The translations under genes were made by a program, and so were the position numbers. A model generated the notes under the pieces. The model saw nothing but the letters and a program-made list of their open reading frames with translations, searched no databases and was not told the origin of the DNA. Below, one piece after another: positions 62,743-64,000 of a stretch of DNA of 64,000 bases (its first letter is position 1; each line of letters starts with the position of its first letter). The stretch is from Megachile rotundata (lineage: Eukaryota > Arthropoda > Insecta > Hymenoptera > Megachilidae): positions 3,534,001 to 3,598,000 of the forward strand of contig NC_134991.1 of the NCBI RefSeq assembly GCF_050947335.1, written 5' to 3'.

Positions 62743-64000
62743 GTAAGTATTGATATAATAAATTTAAATTGCATTAAAAGACATTGTTAGGGTTATTACT
62801 GCACTGCGCATATTAACTGTATTAGCATTTTACTATGCATGCTGAGTTTATTAAAAATAGTATTTATAAGTTTCAAATGAGCTAGATCGCTCACAACATT
62901 TATAGTATTTACGATAACTATCAACAGTAAATTCCCTAACGCCAGATTTACAATAAAAATGACGAAACTTAAGTTTTTTACTTTAAATTAGCAGAATTAT
63001 TAAAAAAATCTTGTGTGATTATGTCAAAATAAGGAATCATTGTATAAGCTTAGATTTTTTACGTTAGATTGCAAGAATTTTTAAGATTTTGTCAAAATAT
63101 ATTTTAACTTTTGTCAAGATAAAGAATCATTATGTAAACTAGTTTGCGTATCATACCTTATTTTTTTTACTTTATTTTATTATTATTACTAATTTTTTTT
63201 ACGTAAAATATATTTTATCCAAATCCATAAAGTAGTATCGTGCATTCCTGATAAAGATTGAAGACCTCCATTCTTCAATGAAATATCAAACTAACAAAAA
63301 GCAATTACAAGTGTCCGTAAAAATCATGCAGCTTTAATCTGAAAAATATTTATCGATTTACGAGTTACAAGTGTAAATCTACCATTTATAAGTTATTTGA
63401 AATCGTCACATTACGAGATTCAACTTACATATCATCTACTCATAATAAACAATAATCTCCTGTACAGTCAAGTGTGAATTTGGCTTAAAAAATGTTTGAT
63501 AATTTAAAAGTTTGGGGATGAATTAAGAATTCACAGACATAAGCGTTTGGGCATACTAGGAATTTGAAATTATGGATCCAAAGATATGAAAATCCCTCAG
63601 ATTTTTACAAGATCAAATTAACTAACGATCTGATTGTCTAGAGAATTGGAGACATAGATTAAAAACCTTATGTAGGGAATTTTACATTTAGAGGATTTTA
63701 CGAAAACGGAATTTCAAAATTTAGAAACCTAGGGATATGGGAACCTAAAAATTTAATAGTGTGAGGAATTGGGAACATAGGTATTTAATGACCGTGGGAA
63801 ATAGGAAGTAAAAGATAATTTAAGAATTTGGGATTTGGAAATGGACCAAAATCAATCAATTTCAGACTTTGAACAATTTAAAAAATGAAAACTCTCAGAT
63901 TTCAGAAATTTGAACACAAAAGAATTGATAAATATAGAAGTTTAGTAAATTAGAAGTTCAGCAATTTGTAAAATTAAAAATTTGAAAATTTAAGGTTTCA
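62743..64000 (+). other. Intron, 5' part (continues past the window)
   Basis: It begins GTAAGT after the HLH exon. No further COE tail exon is recognisable up to 64000. The last 500 bp are a repeat array. Confidence 0.85.
63490..64000. repeat. Quasi-periodic AAATTT array (purine orientation)
   Basis: TTTAGAAACCTAGGGATATG, GAATTTGAAATTATGG and TTTGAAAATTTAAGG words recur every 8-11 bases to the window edge. Confidence 0.6.

Overview
This is eukaryotic, AT-rich (about two-thirds A+T by eye) insect-type genomic DNA. Its only recognisable gene is the 3' half of a COE/EBF-family transcription factor (Drosophila knot/collier; EBF1-4 in vertebrates), on the + strand. Five coding exons are at 45020-45101, 51645-51777, 60512-60666, 61508-61634 and 62440-62742. 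All five join in frame through GT-AG introns and encode, in order, the end of the DNA-binding domain, its basic C-terminal segment, the two halves of the IPT/TIG domain, and the helix-loop-helix region with the start of the Ser/Pro/Gly-rich tail. The HLH has one copy of helix 2, as in invertebrate COE proteins. Hymenoptera is my best guess for the host (AT-rich background with sharp GC-richer islands, GGTTAGGTTAGGTT motifs, the style of the repeats), but that is inference.

Positions 1-45019 read as part of one very large upstream intron. I looked for the N-terminal COE exons, including the zinc-binding HX3CX2CX5C exons that should lie just 5', and found none. The interval alternates AT-rich stretches with about twenty GC-richer islands of 200-1200 bp. 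Many islands carry a pyrimidine tract on the + strand. Two exact COE palindromes (TCCCNNGGGA) lie in islands at 20791 and 43572, which suggests autoregulation.

The introns also hold mobile-element debris: a 228-bp hairpin MITE with 9-bp target duplications (1436-1663), a tandem repeat-derived segment (1810-2235), a dead Tc1/mariner element on the minus strand (about 7065-8505), a 2.1-kb foldback element with arms of about 765 bp and TTA duplications (24124-26230), and a fragment of a relative (about 30268-30645). Three pairs of diverged dispersed repeats are present (14513/33970, 6290/18880, 58680/61985). Nine quasi-periodic arrays built on AAATTT words occur in both orientations. There is an 8-bp minisatellite (52229-52505), and a tandem array of four stem-loops with compensatory stem changes (41090-41321).

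Downstream introns measure 6543, 8734, 841 and 805 bp, and the last one runs off the window at 64000. Apart from the COE exons I find no convincing protein-coding gene, tRNA, rRNA or known microRNA. The longer open frames elsewhere are explained by pyrimidine-rich or repeat sequence.
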